Origin: a virus
Virus record (IMG/VR): IMGVR_UViG_3300025133_000192
Location: 1-46,872 of that record
Reading direction: 5' to 3' (one strand)
Length of the DNA: 46,872 bases
The notes under the pieces: model-generated
What the model was told of the DNA's origin: nothing
Database searches by the model: none
The model's input: only the letters and a program-made list of their open reading frames with translations
Shown here: positions 28,201 to 36,094 of the stretch, in pieces
Layout of the letters: every line of letters begins with the position of its first letter
Position numbering within the stretch: the first letter of the stretch is position 1
Translations under genes and position numbers: made by a program

Positions 28201-28609
28201 GTACAAAGCCAATAGCAACGGGGTGAGCTTAATGATGGCCCCCCAATTCACCCTTCTAAAGGCGCACCACCTCACTAAATTAACGGGCCAAAAGGTTCTT
28301 TTATGTCGGGTGCGCCCATATACCAATGAAGCCTTGGGTGTTGGTATATCGGACGGGATTGATGTCAAATCCTTCGATCAATATTTTCTTATTTCCACCG
28401 CTCCGTCCAATTTTAGCATTAAGAAAAGAAAATCAACCGAGAGTCCCGATAGTGCAATGATTGAACTGGATCTCACATCTATGAGTGTGGGCAGCGGTGT
28501 CCTCGGGGTATTAAAATCGGAAATTGCCCAAAATGCACAAACCGCCCCAGCGTTTCAGAGTAATATGATTATTAACCAAATACGCACAACCAAATTGGAT
28601 ATTCTGTAA
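25214..28609 (+). CDS. Large virion structural protein of unknown function (1131 aa)
   Basis: The ATG at 25214 follows the preceding stop by 11 bases and has no clear Shine-Dalgarno site, so translation is probably coupled to termination upstream. The first 420 residues contain beta-rich blocks such as VSLSLTIMDHIDENGMTSWF, FLLPDANANLVRGLLTGEKV and PPEVYFSDAFISYGTDGQAK. Residues about 900-935 are a Pro/Glu-rich linker in which MTRPEE occurs twice. The last 100 residues are again folded (LLCRVRPYTNEALGVGISDG, then FDQYFLIS). The stop overlaps the next start (TAATG). No signal peptide or enzyme motif. It is flanked by structural genes and is probably a tail or baseplate component. I do not recognise the family. 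Confidence 0.7.
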   Translation: MNINISTIETGLLPDVFFTKILLESSSTPSRRVPKNPTRANTLRPSKASKNTVNNGGALKVSLSLTIMDHIDENGMTSWFYNEDLTKYLRIKIIQSESRTITRALMAGKLGVLDKPTFINLFQEQVISVRKNQNEPITDFISFDTQQNKRVFSIDYNINFIINDLEPHHLAYFALCFFDLGALCRDYEMEFLLPDANANLVRGLLTGEKVIEKGSLQLETYCFFFENGGQIYSGPTHRMPDGRWMTLETHDATSRYLVRRKMANTKIQDYREVDALKLMDFDLIPAPNVFSKIEKTAPTQRVIQNPPEVYFSDAFISYGTDGQAKFLFQLDYNRIIRDKTQFGNIIDKASNPQAYADIYKGSKITHLKVLRRRVRQEIGDNRLGSPVFGQVVVDPVEPIADITMTGDTPEGILKSTDTNWGGIRELTVLGGATQLRTFTVLDKGFAGLTDGYYQYGIEIEILDGTVDFLNKQLKRLVNIRDMMILYNSTASMPKFYNHKSAHFTSKLTKYYNKFDSDQLPWVKSITVFVDVISSLTRIQDPKSLGKRLYALISPKSGNLEGIRAFNSLIDMLITKLTQILGPRLHTELPGNEVKRQTSSKFKASTITIRRFFNEIYNSNERSDIGMDFLGVPGATRLVGLKTVTKAAFEERITQENTLYWASPDLQNLQSTLGAIDLGPAGGLNTDLLNLSEIAPSYITPAVIFAGPDLVVDRCSSPEFSNNTEQYTGLSAALVASSAGQWAPTNASYAGTPTNTANYSSTMETAGNLACANILGQLNVNVIPSPPTLFSQVTEGLTIDDSLSVGEILGSEDLQVSSDLINSTGDYCEEKILITETDTQSRKNLPIATIFLQDLAVTKNLGPQASNLPMRPSPFVSPVKKNMATFDLNSDTSAISLMRRTKSQSQTYSMTRPEEEPEPETQAMTRPEEDPTRTSVADKNINFDLIPNQIRSLMFGKSEAVSNNWPDTGIDLIKSVDTSEYYRYNYDMISQVEFLSGYKANSNGVSLMMAPQFTLLKAHHLTKLTGQKVLLCRVRPYTNEALGVGISDGIDVKSFDQYFLISTAPSNFSIKKRKSTESPDSAMIELDLTSMSVGSGVLGVLKSEIAQNAQTAPAFQSNMIINQIRTTKLDIL

Positions 28610-31365
28610 TGGCTAAGAAAACTACACTTTTTATTGGATTAGACGCAACAGCGGGAACGGGTGATGCCTTTCGTAGTGCTATGGGGAATTATTGGGTAGG
28701 CTCCGCACACGGAAATCCTCCCCCAGCGACGGCCAAAAAGATAGAGGTTATGTATGGAGAACAACTGACTACCAAAAGCGCCCAGGCCCCCTTCTTTAAT
28801 GTGAAACAGAAAATTGAAATTTTAGGGATACCCTCCTTTTTCCCCACTGAAAAAGATTGGAAAGATTATATGGCGGCTATGTTTCCCATCGGGGTTACCC
28901 AAACAGACATGGTTTTCGATTTAGAAAGCTTAATACCTAAGTACGAGGACACCCTCGGCGGTACTGGCGCCCTTTACGGAGATGTGGAGTTTGTATATAA
29001 TTTTTATGTCCGCCCTTATGAATTTATATTAACTTTACCCCAAGTGTCGGAGAAAGTTTTACCCAATATTTATGCGGAGATATCGAACGATGCTAATAAC
29101 GTCGACCCCTTTTTTGAAAATTTGATTACGGGCTTCGGTGTGGCACCGAAACAAGAAGTGAAGATGACCAATCTCATGAAAAATGATGATGCCGACGCAC
29201 GAGAGCTACTGTATACTAATATTTCTAAAAAAATAGCGAATACCGGCGGAGGCAATCGCCAGCTTTTAGCCAGTCGTTTCTCAAATGTAATTTTTCCCAT
29301 AGACAATATAGACATGTTAAAAGAAATCGAATCCCATGTTAATATTTTTCCCATGGTAAGTAAAATAGAATTTAGAACCGACAGTAGAACAGAGTTTGCG
29401 CAAATCTTAAAAGATTCACAGTTGAGCACCTCTTTTTTAAAATATATATCTTTCATCGACAGAGCAGCCGACGAGACCACCGATGCGGGCGCCCAATTAG
29501 CTAATTTAAAGATGTTTAAAGGAAAAGGCACGAGCTTCCAAACAGTGGTGGGAAATACATCGGCTAATCAATCCCCCGGTCTTCGACCCGACCTGGGAGG
29601 AGCTGGCAATCGATTTGGGAGCAACACTATAAAATCAACCGGCGCGCCAAATATTGTCGAAGGAAGTGAGCTTCCCGAGATTGATGTATTGGAGTGGTGG
29701 GATGGGTTTCTCCACAATACTATTGATTTCGGATCGTCGTCTAAAAGCGAAGTATTTATGGGCAACCAAGACGCGTCAGTCCAAATCGCGCGCAATATCC
29801 AGTCCTCCTTTTCTAAAATTTTATCATTACTCATATTTTCGGGTAAATTGCAATCGCTCATTAAAAGTAAAATGCGCAGTTATGCCCAAATCACCAATGG
29901 AGAAAAATGTTACACCGAAACTGTAGCTTACCGCGTAGCTAAGTACAGTACGGACTCAGGCCAAGGAGTCCCCATTCAAAATTTTTGGTTTCCTAATTCC
30001 AATGAGATTGATGTTATTAAATATTTTGACACTCAGGTTAAATATGATAAGGCCTATAAATACATTATTTATGCATACGAGCTAGTAATTGGCTCCGAAT
30101 ATGAGTATACGAATCTTGAGATTGTGCCCGACATCATTACGGCTGATTTAAACACTCCGGGCGCAACCGAAGCTGTCCTAAATATCTTCGAGGATGTATT
30201 TGGTTTTTCAGTGGAGGGCTCTGTCTCCTCGACGAGTGATAGTGCACCAACGCTCGAAAATGCCGAAGTGGTAGTGGCCAGCGAGACCGCAACTGTGGCC
30301 TCACCTAGTAATTTTTACACGGCTGCAGTGTATGGGAATAATTCAGGCACTCCCTCTTTCTTCCCCGCCCCCAACCAGATCGAGGGAAGCGGTGTCGGTG
30401 CTCCCTCAAATACTGTTATGGCTCCTTTCGGGTCCGTTAATCTTAATGTGGACATTCTTCCAAATTATGAAGTTTCTCTCACTAATCAGATCCAGGTGAG
30501 GGATTATGACCAACTCCGAGCGAATGTGAGTGTGACGGTGCGCCCAAATGTCAAAATTATGGAAAGACAAATTTATGAACGCACGGGCCGCATAATGGAC
30601 AATCCTCCCGTTTTCCCCGATACCTTTATTTATCCGCTAAAGGGCGTTGATAATAAAATTAAAATTAATTTAAATACTCATGTGGGTTCCTATCTCATGG
30701 ATCCCATCATCCTAGACCGACCCGGAGAACAAATCTTCATAGATAATCTCCGCCGGGATAAAAAGGTACCCGGGACTTCCCGTGTGTGGTACACTACAGA
30801 TGACCCAGTGGATCACTTCGAAATATATCGCATGGTCACATTGCCAGAAAAATATGTGGATTTTAGTAATCATTTTCACACCCTAGTCAGCACGGATATC
30901 GATCCCACATCGCTGCAGCAAGCATCCGCCGCCACTTATATTGATGACATCAAGCCAAATACTTTATATTACTATATGTTTCGTTCCATTGATCGTCATG
31001 GTAAGTTTTCCAACCCGTCGCCCGTCTTTTCGGTGATTATGGTGAGTAATGATGGCGTTATATTCCCCATTATTAAACCCGTAGAATTAAAGCCCGCTTT
31101 GACCCCAAGACGCCCCGCCAAATCCCTAAAAAAGATGATGAATATTGTCCCCACAATAGCTCAGTCCATGGTAGACTATTCTCGCACTAACCTCGAAGGT
31201 CTGACAACTGCCAAAAATGCCACCATTGTCTTGGGGGTGGAAAGTGAGGGTCTGTTTGGAAACAAATTTAAGATTAGGTTAACTTCTAAAGAAACTGGGA
31301 AACAGATAGATTTAAATGTACAATTCAAAACTGCACGCAAAACCACAGAAAGAGAGAGAAAATAA
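28609..31365 (+). CDS. Virion structural protein with C-terminal fibronectin-III-like segment (918 aa)
   Basis: The N-terminal 250 residues include FFNVKQKIEILGIPSFFPTE and a block GDVEFVYNFYVRPYEFILTL, without a match I can name. Residues about 725-810 look like a fibronectin type III fold: VWYTTDDPVDHFEIYRM, then IDDIKPNTLYYYMFRSIDRH and GKFSNPSPVFSV, with the expected Tyr-containing strand before the Gly/Ser turn. Such folds are common decorations of phage virion proteins and often contact surfaces. The end, GNKFKIRLTSKETGKQIDLN, looks like a small terminal beta hairpin. Start is in a TAATG overlap with the previous gene. It is the last gene of the coupled run that began at 8612, and a 52-base gap with a candidate promoter follows. 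Function unknown beyond a structural role. Confidence 0.72.
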   Translation: MAKKTTLFIGLDATAGTGDAFRSAMGNYWVGSAHGNPPPATAKKIEVMYGEQLTTKSAQAPFFNVKQKIEILGIPSFFPTEKDWKDYMAAMFPIGVTQTDMVFDLESLIPKYEDTLGGTGALYGDVEFVYNFYVRPYEFILTLPQVSEKVLPNIYAEISNDANNVDPFFENLITGFGVAPKQEVKMTNLMKNDDADARELLYTNISKKIANTGGGNRQLLASRFSNVIFPIDNIDMLKEIESHVNIFPMVSKIEFRTDSRTEFAQILKDSQLSTSFLKYISFIDRAADETTDAGAQLANLKMFKGKGTSFQTVVGNTSANQSPGLRPDLGGAGNRFGSNTIKSTGAPNIVEGSELPEIDVLEWWDGFLHNTIDFGSSSKSEVFMGNQDASVQIARNIQSSFSKILSLLIFSGKLQSLIKSKMRSYAQITNGEKCYTETVAYRVAKYSTDSGQGVPIQNFWFPNSNEIDVIKYFDTQVKYDKAYKYIIYAYELVIGSEYEYTNLEIVPDIITADLNTPGATEAVLNIFEDVFGFSVEGSVSSTSDSAPTLENAEVVVASETATVASPSNFYTAAVYGNNSGTPSFFPAPNQIEGSGVGAPSNTVMAPFGSVNLNVDILPNYEVSLTNQIQVRDYDQLRANVSVTVRPNVKIMERQIYERTGRIMDNPPVFPDTFIYPLKGVDNKIKINLNTHVGSYLMDPIILDRPGEQIFIDNLRRDKKVPGTSRVWYTTDDPVDHFEIYRMVTLPEKYVDFSNHFHTLVSTDIDPTSLQQASAATYIDDIKPNTLYYYMFRSIDRHGKFSNPSPVFSVIMVSNDGVIFPIIKPVELKPALTPRRPAKSLKKMMNIVPTIAQSMVDYSRTNLEGLTTAKNATIVLGVESEGLFGNKFKIRLTSKETGKQIDLNVQFKTARKTTERERK

Positions 31366-31384
31366 TTACACACTTATACGTGAA

Positions 31385-31401
31385 AGATACTATTTATATA
31401 G
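31385..31401 (+). promoter_or_regulatory. GATACTATTTATATAG motif (candidate late promoter or operator)
   Basis: The 52-base gap after the 918-residue gene carries AAAGATACTATTTATATAG, with CTATTTATATAG at 31390-31401. The ribosome binding site GAAAGGG follows at once and ATG is at 31418. It shares the GATACTATTTA core with the gap before gp6. No sigma-70 -35 box is evident upstream, as would be expected for a late-type promoter. Confidence 0.55.
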
Positions 31402-31417
31402 AGAAAGGGATTAAACT

Positions 31418-32332
31418 ATGGCTTTTTTAGACAACGCTGGCGATATTATTTTAGACGCCGTACTAACCGACACTGGACGAATGCGTCTCGCCTTGGGAGA
31501 TGGTTCATTTAAAATAACAAAATTCGCTTTAGGCGACGACGAAATTAATTATGAATTGTATGATTATAACAATCCTAGCGGTTCCGCATATTATGATTTA
31601 GAAATTATGCAGACTCCTATTTTAGAAGCGTTTACTAATAATACTTCCCAGTTGCATTCTAAAATTATAAGCATTCCTCGAACTAACTTGATTTATTTGC
31701 CCATCTTAAAGCTAAATCAGGTGTTTACCAGGGATAATGTCATGGCCGACGTGGGCGTTTATTATGTTGCTGCCGACGACACCACTATGGATAAGTTGGC
31801 AAATATAAATGGGGTCATTAACGGCTCCGACCCCGCCGAGGGGAAGGCTTGGGTGCGTATTGACCAAGGTCTCGACACCACCGAGGTATCTCCAAGCCGC
31901 AAGCTGGATGCCGACTTAGTCGAAACACAATATTTGGTCGAAATGGATTCCCGGTTTGGCCAACTAATCAATCGGAATGGCACTCAATTAGCCGCCACTT
32001 CATATATCGATGATGACCAGATAGCAAGTTATTATTTATCACTGGGGACTGACGCGTCTTTTGTAATAGATAACCCATCTATTAAAGTAATCGGGGATGG
32101 TGGAGATGCACAGACGATTGCTGGCCCGCGAGGAACTGTCTTGAAGTTTAAAGTACAATCTTCGTTGGATTTAGTTTCGAGCACTTACTATTTTACATTG
32201 GTTGGAACCGAAACGTCGCTGGGCGGCCACACATTTTATATGATTGACACCAACATCCGAGTAACGGGCGTCACAACGGGCTACCGGTTAGATATTCCTA
32301 TTCGATATCTAAAATATAAATCAACTCCATAA
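31418..32332 (+). CDS. Conserved structural protein (304 aa)
   Basis: The N-terminus AFLDNAGDIILDAVLTDTGR followed by MRLALGDGSFKITKFALGDDEINYELY is a pattern I associate with an unnamed virion protein conserved among T4-like aquatic phages. A Gly/Asp-rich turn segment (KVIGDGGDAQTIAGPRGTVL) lies in the C-terminal third, followed by beta strands. There is no signal peptide or enzyme motif. It opens a four-gene run (31418-35116) preceded by its own candidate promoter motif. GAAAGGG gives a good ribosome binding site. The partners downstream are the tandem paralogues at 32348 and 33371. A neck, tail-terminator or fibre-attachment role is possible, but nothing in the sequence decides this. Confidence 0.72.
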   Translation: MAFLDNAGDIILDAVLTDTGRMRLALGDGSFKITKFALGDDEINYELYDYNNPSGSAYYDLEIMQTPILEAFTNNTSQLHSKIISIPRTNLIYLPILKLNQVFTRDNVMADVGVYYVAADDTTMDKLANINGVINGSDPAEGKAWVRIDQGLDTTEVSPSRKLDADLVETQYLVEMDSRFGQLINRNGTQLAATSYIDDDQIASYYLSLGTDASFVIDNPSIKVIGDGGDAQTIAGPRGTVLKFKVQSSLDLVSSTYYFTLVGTETSLGGHTFYMIDTNIRVTGVTTGYRLDIPIRYLKYKSTP

Positions 32333-32347
32333 TAAAAGGATCACAGA

Positions 32348-33355
32348 ATGGCTACAGTATTTAAGAATTTATTAAGCAACGATGTTGCTAGCACGAGGAC
32401 GCTCTTAAACGAAGCGATTCCTCTTACGGGCACGATTGTATCGGGAACTTATAATGATCTGAATGTTCAAAACTATCCTCATGGCATGTTTCAGAGTGTC
32501 TATGATTATCCAGTGTTGAGTTCATCGGCTAATCACATTTTTGATTTAACTTATGGATATTCCGCCACCCTCAATAACCCCGCGAATTCCATGAATTCCA
32601 AAAAGCGCAATATTTATAACCAAATGGCGCAGGTTCTTGTGGGTTATGATGAGACAGGATCGATCCGGCCTTTTGATCGCGACGGCGACCTAACAGGCGG
32701 AGATAAATTAGATCAATGTGTTTTTATCAACTTCGCGCGCCTCTTGACAAAAGATGAAATAAAGAAAGGCTCATTCGCGTTGACTTTACAAAGTGATGGA
32801 ATCACCCCGGGCCTGAAGGTCATAGCGGATCATGGAGCGGAAAATGACTATCGAGTCAACTCCCCAGCGGGAGAATTTGGTATTTTATACACCTCTTCGG
32901 CGCCCATTATCCCGGGTTCCGGCGTGGGGCTCTTATATTATCAAGCCGGCGTCTGTGTATTGACGGCATCCACGGAAATTATTGAATCTGCTTCATTTTT
33001 TACGGGGTCGACTACTTTAACGGTAGGTCCCGACGCATGGAATATTTCGGGAACCTGCAATTATATGCGTCACATTTGGAAAAATGATATTTTTAATAAC
33101 ACGACCGAACTTAATTCTACTATTTATTTCTGCCGCGTCAATAATAACGAATTTAATTACTCTTCTAACCCGACTTACCTGAGTGGAAGCCGCATTAATG
33201 TAAAACAAACTAGAGATGACAATCCTGTTTCTTATGTTACAACTGTGGGACTTTATTCAGCAGATAACGAACTTCTTGCGGTAGCAAAGGTGTCCGAACC
33301 TCTCAAAAAGGACCCCACCAACGAATTAACTCTCAGAGTTAGGCTTGACTATTAA
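32348..33355 (+). CDS. Structural protein, first of two tandem paralogues (335 aa)
   Basis: Start ATG 32348 follows AAAAGGA. The C-terminal half shares a pattern with the next gene: a strand pair ending in GVGLLYYQAGVCVLTAS, then NEFNYSSNPTYLSGSRINV, then YVTTVGLYSADNELLAVAKV and the ending SEPLKKDPTNELTLRVRLDY. The next protein reads GVVLYGQGFIILTGS, GEFNYSNNPTYVLHS, YISKIGLYDDQGNLIGIAS and KKTETVDYTFKLKLDF at the same relative places. Both therefore descend from one ancestral virion gene. The N-terminal halves differ, which could give each a different partner. The EFNYSxNPTY box is known to me from uncharacterised structural proteins of T4-like phages. Function not established. Confidence 0.75.
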   Translation: MATVFKNLLSNDVASTRTLLNEAIPLTGTIVSGTYNDLNVQNYPHGMFQSVYDYPVLSSSANHIFDLTYGYSATLNNPANSMNSKKRNIYNQMAQVLVGYDETGSIRPFDRDGDLTGGDKLDQCVFINFARLLTKDEIKKGSFALTLQSDGITPGLKVIADHGAENDYRVNSPAGEFGILYTSSAPIIPGSGVGLLYYQAGVCVLTASTEIIESASFFTGSTTLTVGPDAWNISGTCNYMRHIWKNDIFNNTTELNSTIYFCRVNNNEFNYSSNPTYLSGSRINVKQTRDDNPVSYVTTVGLYSADNELLAVAKVSEPLKKDPTNELTLRVRLDY

Positions 33356-33370
33356 AACGGAGGTAATTTT

Positions 33371-34588
33371 ATGCCTCTAAAAAAATTTACATCAAACGAT
33401 ATTTTCTATAATACTATCAAGACGTATCCTACAATTCAGATAGACGTTTATGATAGTAAAACTTATTACCAAAATGTAAGCACAATATCCGGCGCCTTTA
33501 CATCAAGCACCCCGAATGCTCCAACGGGTTACATTTCTTTGTATGAAATGAATGTGGACAGGAATGAAGCCCAGACTGGCCTTATTTATCCCTTTATTGT
33601 CAAAAATGGAACTTTATCTAATTTTAAGACCATCTCAACAAGTGAGTTTGTTGGAGGGTTTCAGTATGGAGATACCCTTACCGGTTCATATCCCTTATTG
33701 GCCAGCATATCGCGCGAATATTGGCAACTTGGCGCGGGCACTTTAATCGCACCAGCCCCCCATCCACGGGCGCATGTTAGGGCATTGCAAAATATCTTGA
33801 ATTACAACATATTTTCAAGTCAACATTATGCTTTTAGCTCAAGTTTGGGGGATAAGGCCACTCAAGAATTGTCTCTTATCTCTATTCCCTCCATTTTTTA
33901 TGGATCCTCCATTCAAAAGGGGACCGTGGATCTCAAATTTTATATTTCTGGCACCTTAATCGGTCGGCTGCAAGACATCACTCAAAATGGCGAATTAATT
34001 CAGACCGATGGAACCGCATATGCCCAAAGTCAAGGGTCAGCTTCTTGTGCAGGCGTTGTTTTATACGGTCAGGGCTTTATTATTTTGACTGGCAGTTGGG
34101 ATCTTGAACCCACAGCGCGTAATTACGGCGGAGGACTCCCTCTCATGAATTCTTCTTGGATTAATTTCGGCACAGGGTTGGGAGGCCACGAATCTTATTC
34201 TGGAGGCGCGATAGACTCAGGTCAAATCCCGAGCGCGAGTTTTATGATGAACTTTAATGGAACCCAAAACGTTCCCACAGTTACAATGTTTGCGCATGCG
34301 GACAAGGGCGAGTTTAATTACTCCAATAATCCCACCTATGTTCTCCATAGTCAATCTATGGAGCCCATTTCGGGAGCCTATTCTTATCTAGAACCAGAGC
34401 TTGTTATCAAGAATACCGCTCTGAGCCCTTATCCAGACCCCACAGGCTCCTTCGAGAAAATAACTTATATCTCTAAAATAGGGCTATATGATGATCAAGG
34501 AAATTTAATAGGAATTGCTAGTACCGCTACACCAGTCAAGAAGACCGAGACTGTGGATTACACATTTAAACTTAAGTTGGATTTTTAA
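33371..34588 (+). CDS. Structural protein, second of two tandem paralogues (405 aa)
   Basis: A strong ribosome binding site, CGGAGGT, precedes ATG 33371. The protein is 70 residues longer than its neighbour. The extra length lies mainly in the region after GSWDLEP, with a Gly-rich loop (YGGGLPLMNSSWINFGTGLG), and near the end, where a 20-residue segment precedes the conserved GLYDDQGNL block. The shared EFNYSxNPTY and terminal LxLDF elements make it a paralogue of the 32348 product. The stop is 3 bases before the RuvC-like gene, so a structural gene and a DNA-processing gene are in the same transcript here. Confidence 0.75.
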   Translation: MPLKKFTSNDIFYNTIKTYPTIQIDVYDSKTYYQNVSTISGAFTSSTPNAPTGYISLYEMNVDRNEAQTGLIYPFIVKNGTLSNFKTISTSEFVGGFQYGDTLTGSYPLLASISREYWQLGAGTLIAPAPHPRAHVRALQNILNYNIFSSQHYAFSSSLGDKATQELSLISIPSIFYGSSIQKGTVDLKFYISGTLIGRLQDITQNGELIQTDGTAYAQSQGSASCAGVVLYGQGFIILTGSWDLEPTARNYGGGLPLMNSSWINFGTGLGGHESYSGGAIDSGQIPSASFMMNFNGTQNVPTVTMFAHADKGEFNYSNNPTYVLHSQSMEPISGAYSYLEPELVIKNTALSPYPDPTGSFEKITYISKIGLYDDQGNLIGIASTATPVKKTETVDYTFKLKLDF

Positions 34589-34591
34589 TAG

Positions 34592-35116
34592 ATGATCCTC
34601 GGACTCGACATTAGCACAAGTATTGTGGGGGTATGTGTTCTCAAAAATGACAAAATTGTTCATACACAATACATTGATTTGAGAAAAATCAAGAACTTTT
34701 TTGAAAAAGGACAAGAAGTCGAAAATGCTTTAAAGGATATAAAGAAAAATTTTAAAATTGAATACATTTATGTTGAACAAGCTCTCATGTTCTTCCGTCG
34801 AGGAGGCTCAACTGCTAAAACTATGTCAATTCTGCAACGATTTAATGGCATTGTTTCCTGGTTATGTTATAATATATATGGGATGGAACCTAATTATATC
34901 ACTCCTATTGGCGCTCGGTCAAAATGTGGCATAAAAGTCAAAAGAGGCGAGAAAGCCAAGGAAATTGTTATGAAATACTTCCTTGAAAATGAAGATTTCG
35001 GCATCATTTACACAAAAAAAGGTAATATTCAGAAGTATTGCTACGATATCGCAGATGCTATCGTTGTTGCGCGCGCCGGTTATTTAACTTTACGCGAGAT
35101 CCAAAAAAAGACTTGA
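34592..35116 (+). CDS. RuvC-like Holliday junction resolvase (174 aa)
   Basis: The protein has the RNase H-like fold pattern of RuvC. A first strand with the catalytic Asp (ILGLDISTSIVGV, D6), a second acidic residue after a strand (IEYIYVEQAL, E62), and a C-terminal helix with two Asp residues (YDIADAIVVARAG, D152 and D155) match the D-E-D-D tetrad of RuvC enzymes. The length agrees with bacterial RuvC (about 173 aa). It would cut four-way junctions made by recombination-dependent replication so that DNA can be packaged. T4 uses the unrelated endonuclease VII (gp49) for this. It begins 3 bases after the structural paralogue and ends inside the promoter of the primase gene. Confidence 0.85.
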   Translation: MILGLDISTSIVGVCVLKNDKIVHTQYIDLRKIKNFFEKGQEVENALKDIKKNFKIEYIYVEQALMFFRRGGSTAKTMSILQRFNGIVSWLCYNIYGMEPNYITPIGARSKCGIKVKRGEKAKEIVMKYFLENEDFGIIYTKKGNIQKYCYDIADAIVVARAGYLTLREIQKKT

Positions 35117-35141
35117 CAGAGCCCTTAAAGTATGTTATATT
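35113..35141 (+). promoter_or_regulatory. Consensus sigma-70 promoter for the primase gene
   Basis: TTGACA (35113-35118), a 17-base spacer, and TATATT (35136-35141) form a near-consensus host promoter. The -35 box overlaps the stop codon of the resolvase gene. The expected start of transcription, about 6-8 bases past the -10 box, falls at about 35147-35149, at or next to the ATG at 35148. No Shine-Dalgarno site exists upstream of that ATG. Confidence 0.75.
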
Positions 35142-35147
35142 AGTAGT

Positions 35148-36086
35148 ATGAATGAAAAGCTATCTATTCTCTCTAATATCCTCGGTTCGCATTTCCAAAC
35201 GAACGACGAATATGTGTTCTTTTGTCCCTACTGTAAGCACGAAAAGAGAAAATTTTCTGTCAACTTGAAGCGAAATGTCTATAAGTGTTGGGTATGCAAT
35301 CAGCGCGGAAGAAGCCTATATAGGGTCGTCAGACGATTTGGTTCCTTTAAGGACCAGGAAGGTTGGAGGACCCTCATGGGCGCGCCCAGAGAGGATTTAG
35401 GCCGCTTCGAGGCCCTATTTGAGGGGGAAATACCAGAAGAGAATATCCAGGTGGTGGATCTCCCGAGCGACTTCAAGAGTCTGACTCGCGCGCATCTTGA
35501 TTCGTGCGGCAGAAAGATGTTAAAGTATTTAGAAGGGCGAGGAATTGACAAAAAGGATGTTCTTGGGTGGAAGGTAGGGTATTGTTCGTCCGGTCGTTAT
35601 CGTGACAGGGTTATCTTTCCGTCTTTTAACGAAGACGGCGCCGCAAATTATTTTGTCGCGCGCGCCCTTACCGAAGGAGATTTCAAATACCTCAACCCAG
35701 CAGCAAGCCGTAATATTATTTTTAATGAGTTATATCTGGATTTCGATAAAGAGATAACGATTGTTGAGGGTATTTTTGATGCCATGAAGGCTGTAAACGC
35801 GGTGCCTATCTTGGGCTCGACATTATCCGAAAATTCTGTACTTTTTAAGAAGATTATTAAACATGACACACCTGTTCTTTTGGCGTTAGATAAAGACGCC
35901 AAATGGAAGGCCCTTAAAATTAAACGTTTGTTATTAAAATATGGTATTGAGATACGAGAGTTGGATTTAGAAGAATATGAAGACGTTGGTGAAATGTCGA
36001 AGGATGAATTTAAACGTTTATCATCTCAGGCTTCTTTTATTCAAGAAGAAGATATTCTTACCTCTCTCATTTCTAATATCAATTAG
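35148..36086 (+). CDS. gp61: DNA primase, DnaG/T4 gp61 type (312 aa)
   Basis: Residues 26-50 form a zinc ribbon with two CxxC pairs (C26, C29, C47, C50; CPYCKHEKRKFSV and YKCWVCNQRG). The middle contains the primase core (GWKVGYCSSGRYRDRVIFPS). The Toprim domain follows with E207 in ITIVEGIFDAMKA and the metal-binding DxD as D248 and D250 (LLALDKDAKWKA). Length is close to T4 gp61 (342 aa). It makes RNA primers for lagging-strand synthesis with a replicative helicase that is not in this window. A sigma-70 promoter lies just upstream and would give a leaderless or nearly leaderless mRNA. The stop is followed 8 bases later by the recombination nuclease gene, so the two are likely an early or middle operon within the late region. 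Confidence 0.9.
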   Translation: MNEKLSILSNILGSHFQTNDEYVFFCPYCKHEKRKFSVNLKRNVYKCWVCNQRGRSLYRVVRRFGSFKDQEGWRTLMGAPREDLGRFEALFEGEIPEENIQVVDLPSDFKSLTRAHLDSCGRKMLKYLEGRGIDKKDVLGWKVGYCSSGRYRDRVIFPSFNEDGAANYFVARALTEGDFKYLNPAASRNIIFNELYLDFDKEITIVEGIFDAMKAVNAVPILGSTLSENSVLFKKIIKHDTPVLLALDKDAKWKALKIKRLLLKYGIEIRELDLEEYEDVGEMSKDEFKRLSSQASFIQEEDILTSLISNIN

Positions 36087-36094
36087 GAGAAAAA

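Noticed and set aside
29070-29531. Minus-strand ORF of 153 codons
   Set aside because: Antisense to a coupled structural gene with no start signal; the composition is that expected from the opposite strand.
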